DNA from: Longimicrobium sp.
Lineage (GTDB): Bacteria > Gemmatimonadota > Gemmatimonadetes > Longimicrobiales > Longimicrobiaceae
NCBI RefSeq assembly: GCF_036388275.1
Contig: NZ_DASVSF010000024.1
Location: forward strand, 1 to 40,617
Direction: 5' to 3'
DNA: 40,617 nucleotides
Every line of letters begins with the position of its first letter. Within the stretch, counting starts at the first letter, position 1. A model generated the notes under the pieces. That model was not told the origin of the DNA. It searched no databases and worked only from the letters and a program-made list of their open reading frames with translations. Below, piece after piece: positions 14,129 through 22,081 of the stretch. The translations under genes and the position numbers were made by a program.

Positions 14129-15077
14129 GATTCTGGACTCCGCACGCTGGCTGTGCCGCACCGCCGCCCCGGCCCTGATGGCCGTGGCGGTGCTCGTGCT
14201 GCCTGCGTGCGGCGGAGAGCGGCAGGCGGATCCTGCTCCCGCGCAAGCCGCCCGGGCGATCTCCGCCGCCGACGACGCGGGCGACACCGTGCGGCTCGCC
14301 GTCCCGGCGCGGCGCATCATCTCCCTCGCCCCCAGCGCGACGGAGACGCTGGTGGCCATCGGCGCGCGCGGGCAGCTGGCGGGGCGCACGGAGTACGACG
14401 TAGGGCTGGGCGTCGACGCGCTCCCGTCCGTCGGCGGCGGGCTGGACCCCAGCCTGGAGAAGATCCTCGCCCTGCGGCCGGACCTGGTCATCGGCTGGCA
14501 CGCGGCGGGGGCCAACCCCGTGCGCGACCGGCTGCGCGAGCTGGGCATCCCCTTCTTCGCCGTGCGGACGACGGACACCACGGACGTGTTCCGCACCATC
14601 GGCAGGCTCGGCGTGCTGAGCGGACGGACGCGCGAGGCGGACTCCGCGTCTGCCGCGGTGCGCGGCGAACTCGATGGACTGCGCGCTTCCGTGGCGGGCC
14701 GGCCCGCGCGGTCGACCTTCATCGTGGTGGGCGACGAGCCGCTGATGACGGCAGGGCCGTGGACGGCCACCATCCAGCTGATGGAAGTCGCCGGCGGGCG
14801 GACGACGTTCCCCGACGCAAAGGGGCAGCCGCAGTACGTGTCGATGGAAGAGCTGGTGCGCCGCCAGCCCGAGGTGATCCTCCTTCCCGTCAGCGGCGAC
14901 GGCGCGGCGCGGATTCGCGAGCTCTCGACCAAACCCGGGTGGCGCGAGCTGAACGCCTTTCGCACCGGGCGCGTGCATGCCCTGCCGGTGGAGCAGGTGT
15001 ACCTGATGGGGCCGGGGATCGCCCAGACCGCGCGCCTGTTCCGCGACGCCATCCACCCGGAGCTGGCCGGCCGATGA
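14127..15077 (+). CDS. btuF: Vitamin B12 ABC transporter, periplasmic binding protein (BtuF-like)
   Basis: About 316 residues. A signal peptide with lipobox VLPAC (C28 from the TTG start) gives a lipid-anchored substrate-binding protein. The class III binding-protein pattern is clear: RIISLAPSATETLVAIGA, LDPSLEKILALRPDLVIGW, ELGIPFF, VYLMGPGIAQTARLF. It should deliver cobalamin to the BtuC-BtuD pair below. The riboswitch directly upstream supports cobalamin over iron-siderophore as ligand. The TTG start at 14127 is chosen because GGAAGGA lies 9 nt upstream and the charged n-region is kept; ATG 14178 would remove that region. It overlaps btuC by 4 bp. Confidence 0.9.
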   Translation: MILDSARWLCRTAAPALMAVAVLVLPACGGERQADPAPAQAARAISAADDAGDTVRLAVPARRIISLAPSATETLVAIGARGQLAGRTEYDVGLGVDALPSVGGGLDPSLEKILALRPDLVIGWHAAGANPVRDRLRELGIPFFAVRTTDTTDVFRTIGRLGVLSGRTREADSASAAVRGELDGLRASVAGRPARSTFIVVGDEPLMTAGPWTATIQLMEVAGGRTTFPDAKGQPQYVSMEELVRRQPEVILLPVSGDGAARIRELSTKPGWRELNAFRTGRVHALPVEQVYLMGPGIAQTARLFRDAIHPELAGR

Positions 15078-16057
15078 AGCCGGCGCTGCGCCTGGCCCTG
15101 CTCGCCGCCCTTTGCGCCGGCGCCCTGCTGCTGAGCGTGCGGCTGGGCGCGGTGCGGCTGGGCGTGCGCGAGGTGCTGGACGCGCTGCGCGGCGCGGGCG
15201 ACCCCACCACGGTGGCCATCGTGCAGCGGCTGCGGGTGCCGCGCTCGCTCCTGGCTGCGCTGGTGGGCGGCGCGCTGGCGGCCAGCGGCGCCGTGTTCCA
15301 GGCGCTGCTGCGGAATCCCCTCGCCGAGCCGTACGTCCTCGGTGTCTCGGGCGGTGCGGCGGTGGGCGCGGTGGCGGCGATCGTGTTCGGCGCCGGAGCG
15401 TCGAGCGCGGGAGTGGGGCTGGCGGCGTTCGCGGGGGCGGCCATCGCCATCGTGGTGGTTCTGCGGATGGCGGCTTCCGTCGGTCCCACGCTCGACACGC
15501 GCATCCTCCTGCTCTCCGGCGTGGTCGCCGGTGCGTTCTTCAACGCGTGCATCCTGCTGGTGCTGACCTTTGCGGACACGGAGAGCTTTCGATCCGCGCT
15601 CTTCTGGATGATGGGGAGCTTCAGCGGCGCCACGTGGCGGGAGATCGGCCTCCTCGCCGTGCTGGCGGGGCCGGCGCTGGCGGTGCTGTTCGTCCTGGCG
15701 CGGCCGCTGAACCTGCTGGCCGTCGGTGAAGAAACCGCGCAGTACCTTGGGGTGAGGACGGAGCGGGTGAAGCTGGCGGCCTACGGGACGGCATCGCTGC
15801 TGACCGCATCCGCCGTGGCCGTCAGTGGCGTGATCGGGTTCGTGGGGCTGGTGATTCCGCACATCGTACGGATGACGTGGGGGGCGGACCACCGCTTCCT
15901 GATCCCCGCGTCCGTCCTGCTCGGCGCCACCTTCCTGGTCCTGGCGGACTCGCTCGCGCGCACCGTCGCCGCGCCCACGGAGCTGCCCATCGGTGTGGTG
16001 ACGGCGTTCGTGGGAGTGCCGTTCTTCCTGTGGATTTTGCGCAGGAGGGGCGCGTGA
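15074..16057 (+). CDS. btuC: Vitamin B12 ABC transporter permease (BtuC-like)
   Basis: A 327-residue FecCD-family permease with about ten transmembrane helices. Family marks are RVPRSLLAALVGGALAASG near residue 55, LRNPLAEPYVLGVSGGAA near 80, and GVIGFVGLVIPHIVR near 255, the last being the cytoplasmic coupling region for the ATPase. It forms the membrane channel for cobalamin import. The ATG overlaps the preceding stop (ATGA) and its own stop overlaps the btuD GTG. The FecCD family also serves siderophores; assignment to B12 rests on the riboswitch and BtuB neighbour. Confidence 0.92.
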   Translation: MKPALRLALLAALCAGALLLSVRLGAVRLGVREVLDALRGAGDPTTVAIVQRLRVPRSLLAALVGGALAASGAVFQALLRNPLAEPYVLGVSGGAAVGAVAAIVFGAGASSAGVGLAAFAGAAIAIVVVLRMAASVGPTLDTRILLLSGVVAGAFFNACILLVLTFADTESFRSALFWMMGSFSGATWREIGLLAVLAGPALAVLFVLARPLNLLAVGEETAQYLGVRTERVKLAAYGTASLLTASAVAVSGVIGFVGLVIPHIVRMTWGADHRFLIPASVLLGATFLVLADSLARTVAAPTELPIGVVTAFVGVPFFLWILRRRGA

Positions 16058-16884
16058 GCGGGTGGCGCTGCGACGGGGTGACGTTCGCGTACCCGGAATC
16101 CGCACGTCCGGCGATCTCGGAGCTGTCGCTGGAGATCCCGGCCGGCGCGTGCACCGCCGTCCTGGGGCCGAACGGGTCTGGCAAGTCCACGCTGCTTCGC
16201 CTGCTTCTGGGCACGCTGGCGCCCGCCGCGGGTCGGATCGAACTGGATGATCGTCCCCTCGGGGCGTGGAGCCGCGACGAGCTGGCGCGGCAGGTGGGCG
16301 TGGTCCCGCAGGGCGAGGACGCGGTGTTCCCCATGACCGTTCGCGAGATGGTGACGATGGGGCGCTACCCGCACCTGGGCCCCTGGCGCCGCGCAGGGGA
16401 CGCCGACCGCCGCGCCGTGGGTGATGCCATGCGGCGCTGCGACGTGCATACGATGGCGGCTCGCGACATCGGCACGCTTTCCGGCGGGGAGCGGCAGCGG
16501 GCCCGGGTGGCCCGCGCGCTGGCGCAGCAGGCGCCCACGCTGGCGCTGGACGAGCCCACCGCCGCGCTGGACGTGGCCCACGAGATGGCCATCTTCGAGC
16601 TGCTGCACGACCTGGGGCACGCCGGAAAGACGGTGCTGCTGATCACCCACAACCTGAACCTTGCCGCCCGCTACGCCGATCGCCTGGTGCTGCTGGACGG
16701 CGGGCGCCTGGCCGCCGAGGGCACCCCCGCGCAGGTGCTGACGAGGGAAACCGTCGAGCGCGTCTACGGCTGGCCGGTGGAGATCGTTCCGCATCCCGGG
16801 CCGGGTCCGGACACGGGCGCGCCGCAGGTGGTGCCGCTATCGGGCGAGCAGTGCGGGCGGATGGAGCGCGGCCATGCGGCGTAG
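16054..16884 (+). CDS. btuD: Vitamin B12 ABC transporter ATPase (BtuD-like)
   Basis: A 276-residue ABC ATPase. Walker A is GPNGSGKST (38-46), the signature LSGGERQR is at 142-149, and Walker B TLALDEPT at 162-169, with the switch His in LLITHN. The segment FPMTVREMVTMGRYPHLG is typical of the FepC/BtuD subgroup. The GTG start at 16054 overlaps the btuC stop (GTGA) and has AGGAGG 6 nt upstream. The C-terminal ~30 residues are Pro/Gly-rich beyond the usual family end. Its last 11 bp overlap the receptor gene. Confidence 0.92.
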   Translation: MSGWRCDGVTFAYPESARPAISELSLEIPAGACTAVLGPNGSGKSTLLRLLLGTLAPAAGRIELDDRPLGAWSRDELARQVGVVPQGEDAVFPMTVREMVTMGRYPHLGPWRRAGDADRRAVGDAMRRCDVHTMAARDIGTLSGGERQRARVARALAQQAPTLALDEPTAALDVAHEMAIFELLHDLGHAGKTVLLITHNLNLAARYADRLVLLDGGRLAAEGTPAQVLTRETVERVYGWPVEIVPHPGPGPDTGAPQVVPLSGEQCGRMERGHAA

Positions 16885-19015
16885 ACTGCTGTCGCTTCTG
16901 CTGTCGATCGCCCTCCCCGCCTCCCTCGCGGCCCAGCGCCCGGGCGAGGTGGCCGGCCGCGTGGCGGAGGCGGGGACGGACGCGCCGCTGGAGATGGCCG
17001 CCGTCGATCTCCCGGAGCTGGGGATCCGGGTGTGGACGGACGGTGCCGGCCGCTTCGCCATCCGCGGCGTGGAAGAAGGCGCCCATCGCGTTCGCGTCAC
17101 CCGGGCGGGCTACGTGGGATGGAGCGCGCAGGTGCGGGTGAGGAACGGCGAGGCGGCGTGGCTTTCCATCCCCCTCGCGCGCGACGTGCTGCTGCTCGAC
17201 ACCGTGAGCGCCGTGACGACCGTGCCCGATCCGCAGCGCGACGGAACGGTGGTCACCCGCGCGACAATCGAAGCGTCGGGGGCGCGGACCGCGGCGGACG
17301 TGGTGGGGCGCGCCCCCGGCGCGACGGTGCGCGAGAGCGGGCCGACGGGATCGCGCACCGTGAGCATCCGCGGCAGCGGCGCCGACGCCGTGCTGGTGCT
17401 GGTGGACGGCGCGCCGCTGAACGACCCCGTATCCGGCGAGGCGGACCTGAGCGCCGTTCCCGCCAGCAGCATCGAGCGGGTGACCGTGCTCCCCGGAGCC
17501 CACTCCGCCCGCTACGGCGCGCGCGCCGGCGCCGGGGTGGTGCTGATCGAGACGCGGGCCGGCGAGGTGCCGCCCGCCGCGGAAGTCTCCGGCGGCACCC
17601 TGGGCGCGCGGGCGGCGCGCGGCGAGTGGGGCGCGCCGGTGGGATCGGCCGCGATCCAGGCGGGCGCGCACACGCGGGCCGTGGACGGACGGTTCACCTA
17701 CGAGCGTGACCCGAGCGATCCGACGCTCGTCCATCGTACCAACGCCGACGAGTTCGAGGCCGGGGCCTTCGCCGCGCTCACCGGCCGGCTCGCGGGTGGC
17801 GAGCTGCGGGTGCGCGGGGGATGGGAAACGCTGAAGCGCGGCCTTCCCGGCACAGGCCACACCCCCTCGCCGGATGCGCGGCAGTGGATGGAGCGCGGAC
17901 GCGCGTCGCTGGCGTGGCGGCGCGGCCCGGCCTCGGCGCTGGTTTCCGGCGCCGTGCAGCGCGCGCGCTACGCGGACCCGGCGCCCCCGTTCGGCTTGGC
18001 GTACGACGACACCACCCGGGTGCGGATGGTGAACGCGCGCGCCGAGTCGTCCACCGGGTTCCGCCGCGGACGACTGGGGCTGGGGGTGGACGCGCTGGCC
18101 CAGCACGTGGAGGCCGCGCTCTCGGAGCAGGCGCCGCGCACCCAGTACGGCGGCGGCGTCTTCGCCCACGCGTCGGACGAGGCGCGCGTGCTCCGGCGCA
18201 CGTTCGCGCTCTCGGCCGAGGCGCGCGTGGACCGCGACGGGGTGAGCGGAAACTGGTACGCCAGCCGCGCGCTGACGGTGCGGATGGACGGGCCGGTCCG
18301 CGTGCAGCTGGCCAACCGCAGCGCGTACAGCCCGCCGTCGCTGGGCGACCAGTTCTTTCGCGGCGGCGTGGGGATCGTTCCCAACCCCGACCTGCGCCCG
18401 GAGCGCATTCCCAACGAGTGGGAGATCGGCGCCTCCACCGCGGCCATGCTGGGCAACGTGTCCCTTTCCGCGTACGCCACGGCCTACGACAGCGACGTGC
18501 GCGGGATGATCGTGTGGATGCGCCGCTTCAACGACCGCTGGAGCCCCGGCAACATCGACGCGCACCGCCGCGGCATCGACCTTCGCGCCGATGCCGTGCT
18601 GCCGGGGAAGGGAGTGCGGGTGAACGCGTCGTACTCCCTGGCGCGCATCACGTACGACCGCCAGGGCAGGGATGACGACGGCGTGCAGGTGGTGTATCGC
18701 CCCCGGCACTCCGGGTGGATGGGGGCGGAGTGGGGCGGGGGGCCGTGGCGGGCGGAGGCGCGCGCCCGCTACACCGGCCCGCGGAACCCCACGCCCACGG
18801 AGGCCAACGTCATCCCCGGCTTCTGGGCCACGCAGCTGCGCGTGGCTCGCGACTGGCGGATGGGTGAGTGGGCGCTTTCCACCGCGCTGGACGTGGATCG
18901 CGCGCTGGACGAAAAAGGGCACCTGATCGCGGGATACCCCGAGCCCGGACGCCGGGCTCGCCTGGACGTGCGCATCCAGCGCACGCCGCTACCTTCACGA
19001 AATCGACCGAGATGA
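16874..19015 (+). CDS. TonB-dependent vitamin B12 receptor (BtuB-like)
   Basis: A 713-residue outer-membrane receptor. A signal peptide (1-20, ending SLAAQ) is followed by a carboxypeptidase-regulatory-like beta-sandwich (about 22-100) and a TonB-box-like strand (DTVSAVTTV, about 109-117). The plug domain follows (about 120-220: RTVSIRGSGADAVLVLVDGAPLND, then SIERVTVLPGAHSARYGARAGAGVV), and then a ~22-strand barrel to the C-terminus. NPDLRPERIPNEWEIG is the usual barrel motif. It would bring cobalamin across the outer membrane to the BtuFCD system, powered by TonB. SD GGAG lies 7 nt before the ATG. The B12 substrate is inferred from the operon. Confidence 0.9.
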   Translation: MRRRLLSLLLSIALPASLAAQRPGEVAGRVAEAGTDAPLEMAAVDLPELGIRVWTDGAGRFAIRGVEEGAHRVRVTRAGYVGWSAQVRVRNGEAAWLSIPLARDVLLLDTVSAVTTVPDPQRDGTVVTRATIEASGARTAADVVGRAPGATVRESGPTGSRTVSIRGSGADAVLVLVDGAPLNDPVSGEADLSAVPASSIERVTVLPGAHSARYGARAGAGVVLIETRAGEVPPAAEVSGGTLGARAARGEWGAPVGSAAIQAGAHTRAVDGRFTYERDPSDPTLVHRTNADEFEAGAFAALTGRLAGGELRVRGGWETLKRGLPGTGHTPSPDARQWMERGRASLAWRRGPASALVSGAVQRARYADPAPPFGLAYDDTTRVRMVNARAESSTGFRRGRLGLGVDALAQHVEAALSEQAPRTQYGGGVFAHASDEARVLRRTFALSAEARVDRDGVSGNWYASRALTVRMDGPVRVQLANRSAYSPPSLGDQFFRGGVGIVPNPDLRPERIPNEWEIGASTAAMLGNVSLSAYATAYDSDVRGMIVWMRRFNDRWSPGNIDAHRRGIDLRADAVLPGKGVRVNASYSLARITYDRQGRDDDGVQVVYRPRHSGWMGAEWGGGPWRAEARARYTGPRNPTPTEANVIPGFWATQLRVARDWRMGEWALSTALDVDRALDEKGHLIAGYPEPGRRARLDVRIQRTPLPSRNRPR

Positions 19016-20064
19016 TGACAACTCGTTTGGTCCGCCGCCTGGCGGGGATGGCCGCTCTGGCCGCCCTCTCGCTTTCGGCCGCGTGCGAGCGCAACCCCGC
19101 CCTCCCCAATGGCGAAGAGCGGGTGGCGGTGGTGGTGAACAGCGTCGACAACACGCTCAGCATCGTGCCGCTGGAACCAGGCGGGACGGAGCGCACGGTG
19201 GGCCTGGCCCAGGCCGCCAGCACCCCGGTGGACCTGGCGGTGCGCGGCAACGTCGCCGTGGTGCCGCTGGGCACCTACCCGTTCGCGGCCGTGGTGGACC
19301 TGGCTGCCGGCGTGGTGTCGTACCGCGTGCCGCTTCCGGCCAACTCGGGGGCCACGGGCGTGGCGTTCGTGAACGACAGCGTGGCGCTGGTCGCCAACCC
19401 GGGCCGCAACACCGTGTCGCCTGTGAACGTCCGCCGCGGGCAGGCGGGCGCCGAGATCCCGGTGGGCGTGTATCCGCAGGCCATCGTGGCGGGCAACGGC
19501 ACGACGTTCGTCATCAACAGCAACCTGGTGAACTTTGCGCCCGCGGGGCCGGGCTCCGTGACGGTGCTCAACCCAGCGCTGGGCGTGGTCAAGACCATCG
19601 CGCTCAGCGGCGTGAACCCGGCGGCGGGCGCCGTGTTGGGCGACCGGCTGTACGTGCTCCACTCCGGCAACTTCGGCCAGGCGAACGGTTCGCTCTCCGT
19701 GGTGAACCTGCAGACGCTGACCGAAGAGTCGCACAACACGGGGTTCGGCGCCTTTCCCACTTCGCTGGAGGCGTTGGGCAACCCCAGCGTGCTGTACGTG
19801 GGCGGGTTCGGCTACGGCATCACCGCGTGGAACCCGGCGACGCGCCAGTTCCTGATTCCCCCGGCGACCCCGCTGAAGCCGAACGGGATCGCGGACGTCG
19901 GCGACCTGACGGTCGACGACCAGGGGCAGCTGTTCTTCACCGCGCCCGGCAACTGCACCCAGCGGGGGAACCTGTACCTGGTGGGCCCGACGGGCGCCCT
20001 CGCGGGGCAGGCCACGGTCGGCGTCTGTCCCCTGGGCGTGGAGCTCGCGCGCATCCAGAGCTGA
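19012..20064 (+). CDS. YncE-like beta-propeller lipoprotein (BtuG-like candidate)
   Basis: A 350-residue lipoprotein with lipobox LSAAC (C25). The remainder is a repeating YncE/NHL-type beta-propeller (AVVVNSVDNTLSIVPL; AVVPLGTYPFAAVVDL; DSVALVANPGRNTVSPV; DRLYVLHSGNFGQANGSLSVV; VLYVGGFGYGITAWN). It is the last gene of the riboswitch operon, its ATG overlapping the receptor stop. In Bacteroides, BtuG is a surface beta-propeller lipoprotein that binds B12 very tightly and docks on BtuB. This gene has the same fold, anchor and position, so it is the best BtuG-like candidate. Sequence homology to BtuG cannot be judged here. Confidence 0.8.
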   Translation: MMTTRLVRRLAGMAALAALSLSAACERNPALPNGEERVAVVVNSVDNTLSIVPLEPGGTERTVGLAQAASTPVDLAVRGNVAVVPLGTYPFAAVVDLAAGVVSYRVPLPANSGATGVAFVNDSVALVANPGRNTVSPVNVRRGQAGAEIPVGVYPQAIVAGNGTTFVINSNLVNFAPAGPGSVTVLNPALGVVKTIALSGVNPAAGAVLGDRLYVLHSGNFGQANGSLSVVNLQTLTEESHNTGFGAFPTSLEALGNPSVLYVGGFGYGITAWNPATRQFLIPPATPLKPNGIADVGDLTVDDQGQLFFTAPGNCTQRGNLYLVGPTGALAGQATVGVCPLGVELARIQS

Positions 20065-20092
20065 GCTCGTCCGCGACGGCGGTTTCCAAACG

Positions 20093-20132
20093 GAAACACC
20101 CTCTCCAACGGCTGCGTGGGAGAGGGTGTTTC
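20093..20132 (+). terminator. Intrinsic terminator of the B12 operon
   Basis: A 14-bp perfect stem (20093-20106 with 20119-20132) with a 12-nt loop, then GTCTTGTC. It lies 28 bp after the last stop. Confidence 0.82.
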
Positions 20133-20155
20133 GTCTTGTCAGGACGATCACAAGA

Positions 20156-20446
20156 TCAGGCGTTCGCGGGGCGGTCCTGCTGCTCGTCCTCACCATGGGT
20201 GCGGGCCCAGACGCGCAGGCTGGCGACCGTGCCCTGCAGGTCGTCGCGCTCCTCGTCGGACAGGCGGCGCTCGTCGGCGTAGCGGGTGAGGACGTCGGGG
20301 GTGATGTCCTCGACGCCGTCGCTTGCCACCTGGCCGGGGAGCCACTCCGCCAGCCCTCGCAGCATCACCTCCTCCTCCCGCTGCGTCCACGGGCGCGACC
20401 GGTCGGACCCGTTCAGGTATGCGTCCATTGCGGCATCGAACCTCAT
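20156..20446 (-). CDS. Small hypothetical protein
   Basis: A 96-residue acidic soluble protein without signal peptide or membrane segment. Its middle and end (GVEDITPDVLTRYADERRLSDEERDDL, then LRVWARTHGED) recall the N-terminal SAM-like domain of tyrosine recombinases, but no catalytic domain follows, so this is only a resemblance. GGGAGGAG sits about 8 nt before the ATG and supports the start. It is convergent with the B12 operon. Phased TTCGA repeats lie about 130 bp upstream. Confidence 0.65.
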   Translation of the reverse strand: MRFDAAMDAYLNGSDRSRPWTQREEEVMLRGLAEWLPGQVASDGVEDITPDVLTRYADERRLSDEERDDLQGTVASLRVWARTHGEDEQQDRPANA

Positions 20447-20574
20447 CGTCGTCTCCTCCCGTCTCGCGATGCTGGCGGACTGCGCACGTCCGCATCTGTT
20501 GGACCCTCACCGCAGGACGTGCGCCGGGCGGGTTGCGGGGGGCACAAGTGCTTTTGAGAAAGCTGGTTGCACGG

Positions 20575-20613
20575 TTCGATCGACGTTCGATTCGCATTCG
20601 ACGCCGTGTCGAA
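20575..20613. repeat. Helically phased TTCGA repeats
   Basis: TTCGA occurs at 20575, 20586 and 20597, an exact 11-bp period, followed by an inverted TCGAA at 20609-20613. They lie upstream of the minus-strand 96-residue gene. Same-face spacing would suit a multi-subunit DNA-binding protein. Confidence 0.45.
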
Positions 20614-20689
20614 GATACCTCCTGAGGGCTAAGTCGTACTCCGCGACGGGTAGCGAGCCATGCACGCACGCCGCACCTGTCGGCGCGCG

Positions 20690-20850
20690 ATCGAATTCTC
20701 CCTTTCCCTTGCGAAACGGGGGAAGGGCCGGGGAGAGGGGGCTGCCGAGGCATGAGCGACACCCAATCGAACCCCGGTGAAGTTCTCCCCTCTCCCGGCG
20801 CAGTTTGCCGGGGGAGGGGTGGGGGAGGGGCTCGCCGGAGCGTGCGTCGG
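20690..20850 (+). repeat. R1-related hairpin repeats
   Basis: Two GC-rich hairpins with the same flanking phrases as the R1 family (gaattctcc, then ccctctcccggcgcagtttgccgg...). The 20447-21122 gap otherwise holds the TTCGA cluster, an R2 repeat and the promoter of the metal operon; no gene is seen. Confidence 0.65.
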
Positions 20851-20900
20851 TAGTCAGTTGGGCTTTGATGTGGGGGCGAGAGCGGTGCGCTTCGGATGGT

Positions 20901-20990
20901 GTGTGGCGGATCCCTCGGTCGCTGCTGTCTCCGGTGCGCGGGAAGGTTCGCCGAGGCCGCTCCGTCGGGATGACATCGGCGCGCTTCGGC
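20901..20990 (+). repeat. Dispersed repeat family R2, copy 1
   Basis: Begins GTGTGGCGGATCCCTCGGTC and ends CCGCTCCGTCGGGATGACA plus about 15 bp, with a variable middle. Other copies are at 25557-25645, 37162-37250, and inverted at 36964-37039. Confidence 0.75.
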
Positions 20991-21033
20991 GCGTGCGGCC
21001 CCTTCCGAGTGCTCCAACCCGACCGGCACACCC

Positions 21034-21062
21034 TTGACGCCACGGGTGTTCTGCTTTATCCT
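21034..21062 (+). promoter_or_regulatory. Putative promoter of the metal ABC operon
   Basis: TTGACG (21034-21039) and TATCCT (21057-21062), 17 bp apart. The predicted start near 21069 lies just before the palindrome at 21076-21093. Confidence 0.55.
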
Positions 21063-21075
21063 GGCCTAGGCACGA

Positions 21076-21093
21076 TTTTAACATCGCTTAAAA
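21076..21093. promoter_or_regulatory. Palindromic operator of the metal ABC operon
   Basis: TTTTAACATCGCTTAAAA is a perfect 6-6-6 inverted repeat, striking in this GC-rich DNA. It lies just past the predicted transcription start and 30 bp before the first gene, where a DtxR/MntR-, Fur- or Zur-type repressor would block transcription. No metalloregulator gene is in the window. Confidence 0.6.
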
Positions 21094-21122
21094 GTTGCTT
21101 TCGAACGGTGTGGGAATACAGG

Positions 21123-22058
21123 ATGCGGATGGGATGTATGCGCGGGATGGCGGCGGTGCTGCTGGCCGTGGGCGTGGTGGCGGGATGTGCGCCCCCGGAG
21201 CCGCCCGACACGGAGGGGCGGCTGACTGTCGTAACCACGGTGGGAATGATCGCCGACGTGGCGAAGAACGTCGGCGGCGACCGCGTTCGCGTCGTGGGGC
21301 TGATGGGGCCGGGCGTGGATCCGCACCTGTACAAGGCCAGCGAGGGCGACGTCCGCCGCCTGTACCGCGCAGACGTGGTGTTCTATGGCGGGCTTCACCT
21401 GGAAGCCCGCATGGCCGAGGTGCTCGAGGAGATGGGCGAGCGCACCCGCGTGGTGGCGGTTACCGACAGCATTCCGCGCGATTCACTGCTCCGCACCCCC
21501 GGATATGCCACGTACGATCCACACGTGTGGTTCGACGTGCGCCTGTGGGCCATGACCGTGGGACTGATCGCCCGAACCCTGGGCGAGGCGGATCCGGCGC
21601 ACGCCGCGGAGTACCGGGCGAACGCCGAGCGCTACCGCCGCGAGCTGGAGCAGCTGGATGCCTACGTACGCGAGCAGGCCCAGCGCGTACCCGCCGAGCG
21701 GCGGGTGCTGATCACCGCGCACGACGCCTTCAGCTACTTCGGGCGGCGGTACGGGTTCGAGGTGCGCGGGCTGCAGGGCATCAGCACCGCCGCCGAGGCG
21801 GGGACGGCCGACGTGCACGCGCTGGCGGGTTTCATCGCCGAACGCCGCATTCCGGCCGTCTTCGTGGAAACGTCCATCGCCCCCCGGACCATCGAGGCCG
21901 TGCGCGAAGCCGTGCGGGCGCAGGGCTTCGACGTGCAGATCGGCGGGTCGCTGTACTCCGACGCGCTGGGCAACGAGGGCACCCCCGCCGGCACCTACGC
22001 CGGGATGGTGCGCAACAACATCGACACCCTGGTGCGCGCGCTGCTGCGCGAGCCCTGA
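21123..22058 (+). CDS. Zn/Mn ABC transporter substrate-binding lipoprotein (TroA family)
   Basis: Up to 311 residues. The lipobox VVAGC (C22) anchors it to the membrane. The cluster A-I fold is shown by VVTTVGMIADVAKNVGG, GVDPHLYKASEGD, YDPHVWFDV, ITAHDAFSYFGRRYG and GLQGISTAAEAG. The four metal ligands fall at H68, H134, H200 and D280, almost the TroA numbering (H68, H133, H199, D279). Three His plus Asp favours Zn, with Mn possible. No His-rich loop, unlike ZnuA. Several in-frame ATGs (21123, 21129, 21138, 21147) make the exact start uncertain. It heads a four-gene operon. Confidence 0.92.
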   Translation: MRMGCMRGMAAVLLAVGVVAGCAPPEPPDTEGRLTVVTTVGMIADVAKNVGGDRVRVVGLMGPGVDPHLYKASEGDVRRLYRADVVFYGGLHLEARMAEVLEEMGERTRVVAVTDSIPRDSLLRTPGYATYDPHVWFDVRLWAMTVGLIARTLGEADPAHAAEYRANAERYRRELEQLDAYVREQAQRVPAERRVLITAHDAFSYFGRRYGFEVRGLQGISTAAEAGTADVHALAGFIAERRIPAVFVETSIAPRTIEAVREAVRAQGFDVQIGGSLYSDALGNEGTPAGTYAGMVRNNIDTLVRALLREP

Positions 22059-22081
22059 AATATTCGTAGATGCGAGGAATC

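Noticed and set aside
20618..20623. A perfect AGGAGG on the minus strand.
   Set aside because: No start codon lies within 15 bases downstream of it on that strand; the nearest ATG is about 20 nt away.
20690..21000. A CRISPR-like or IS-like character for the repeat-rich gaps.
   Set aside because: The repeats are not regularly spaced, have no constant spacer length, no cas genes and no transposase in the window.
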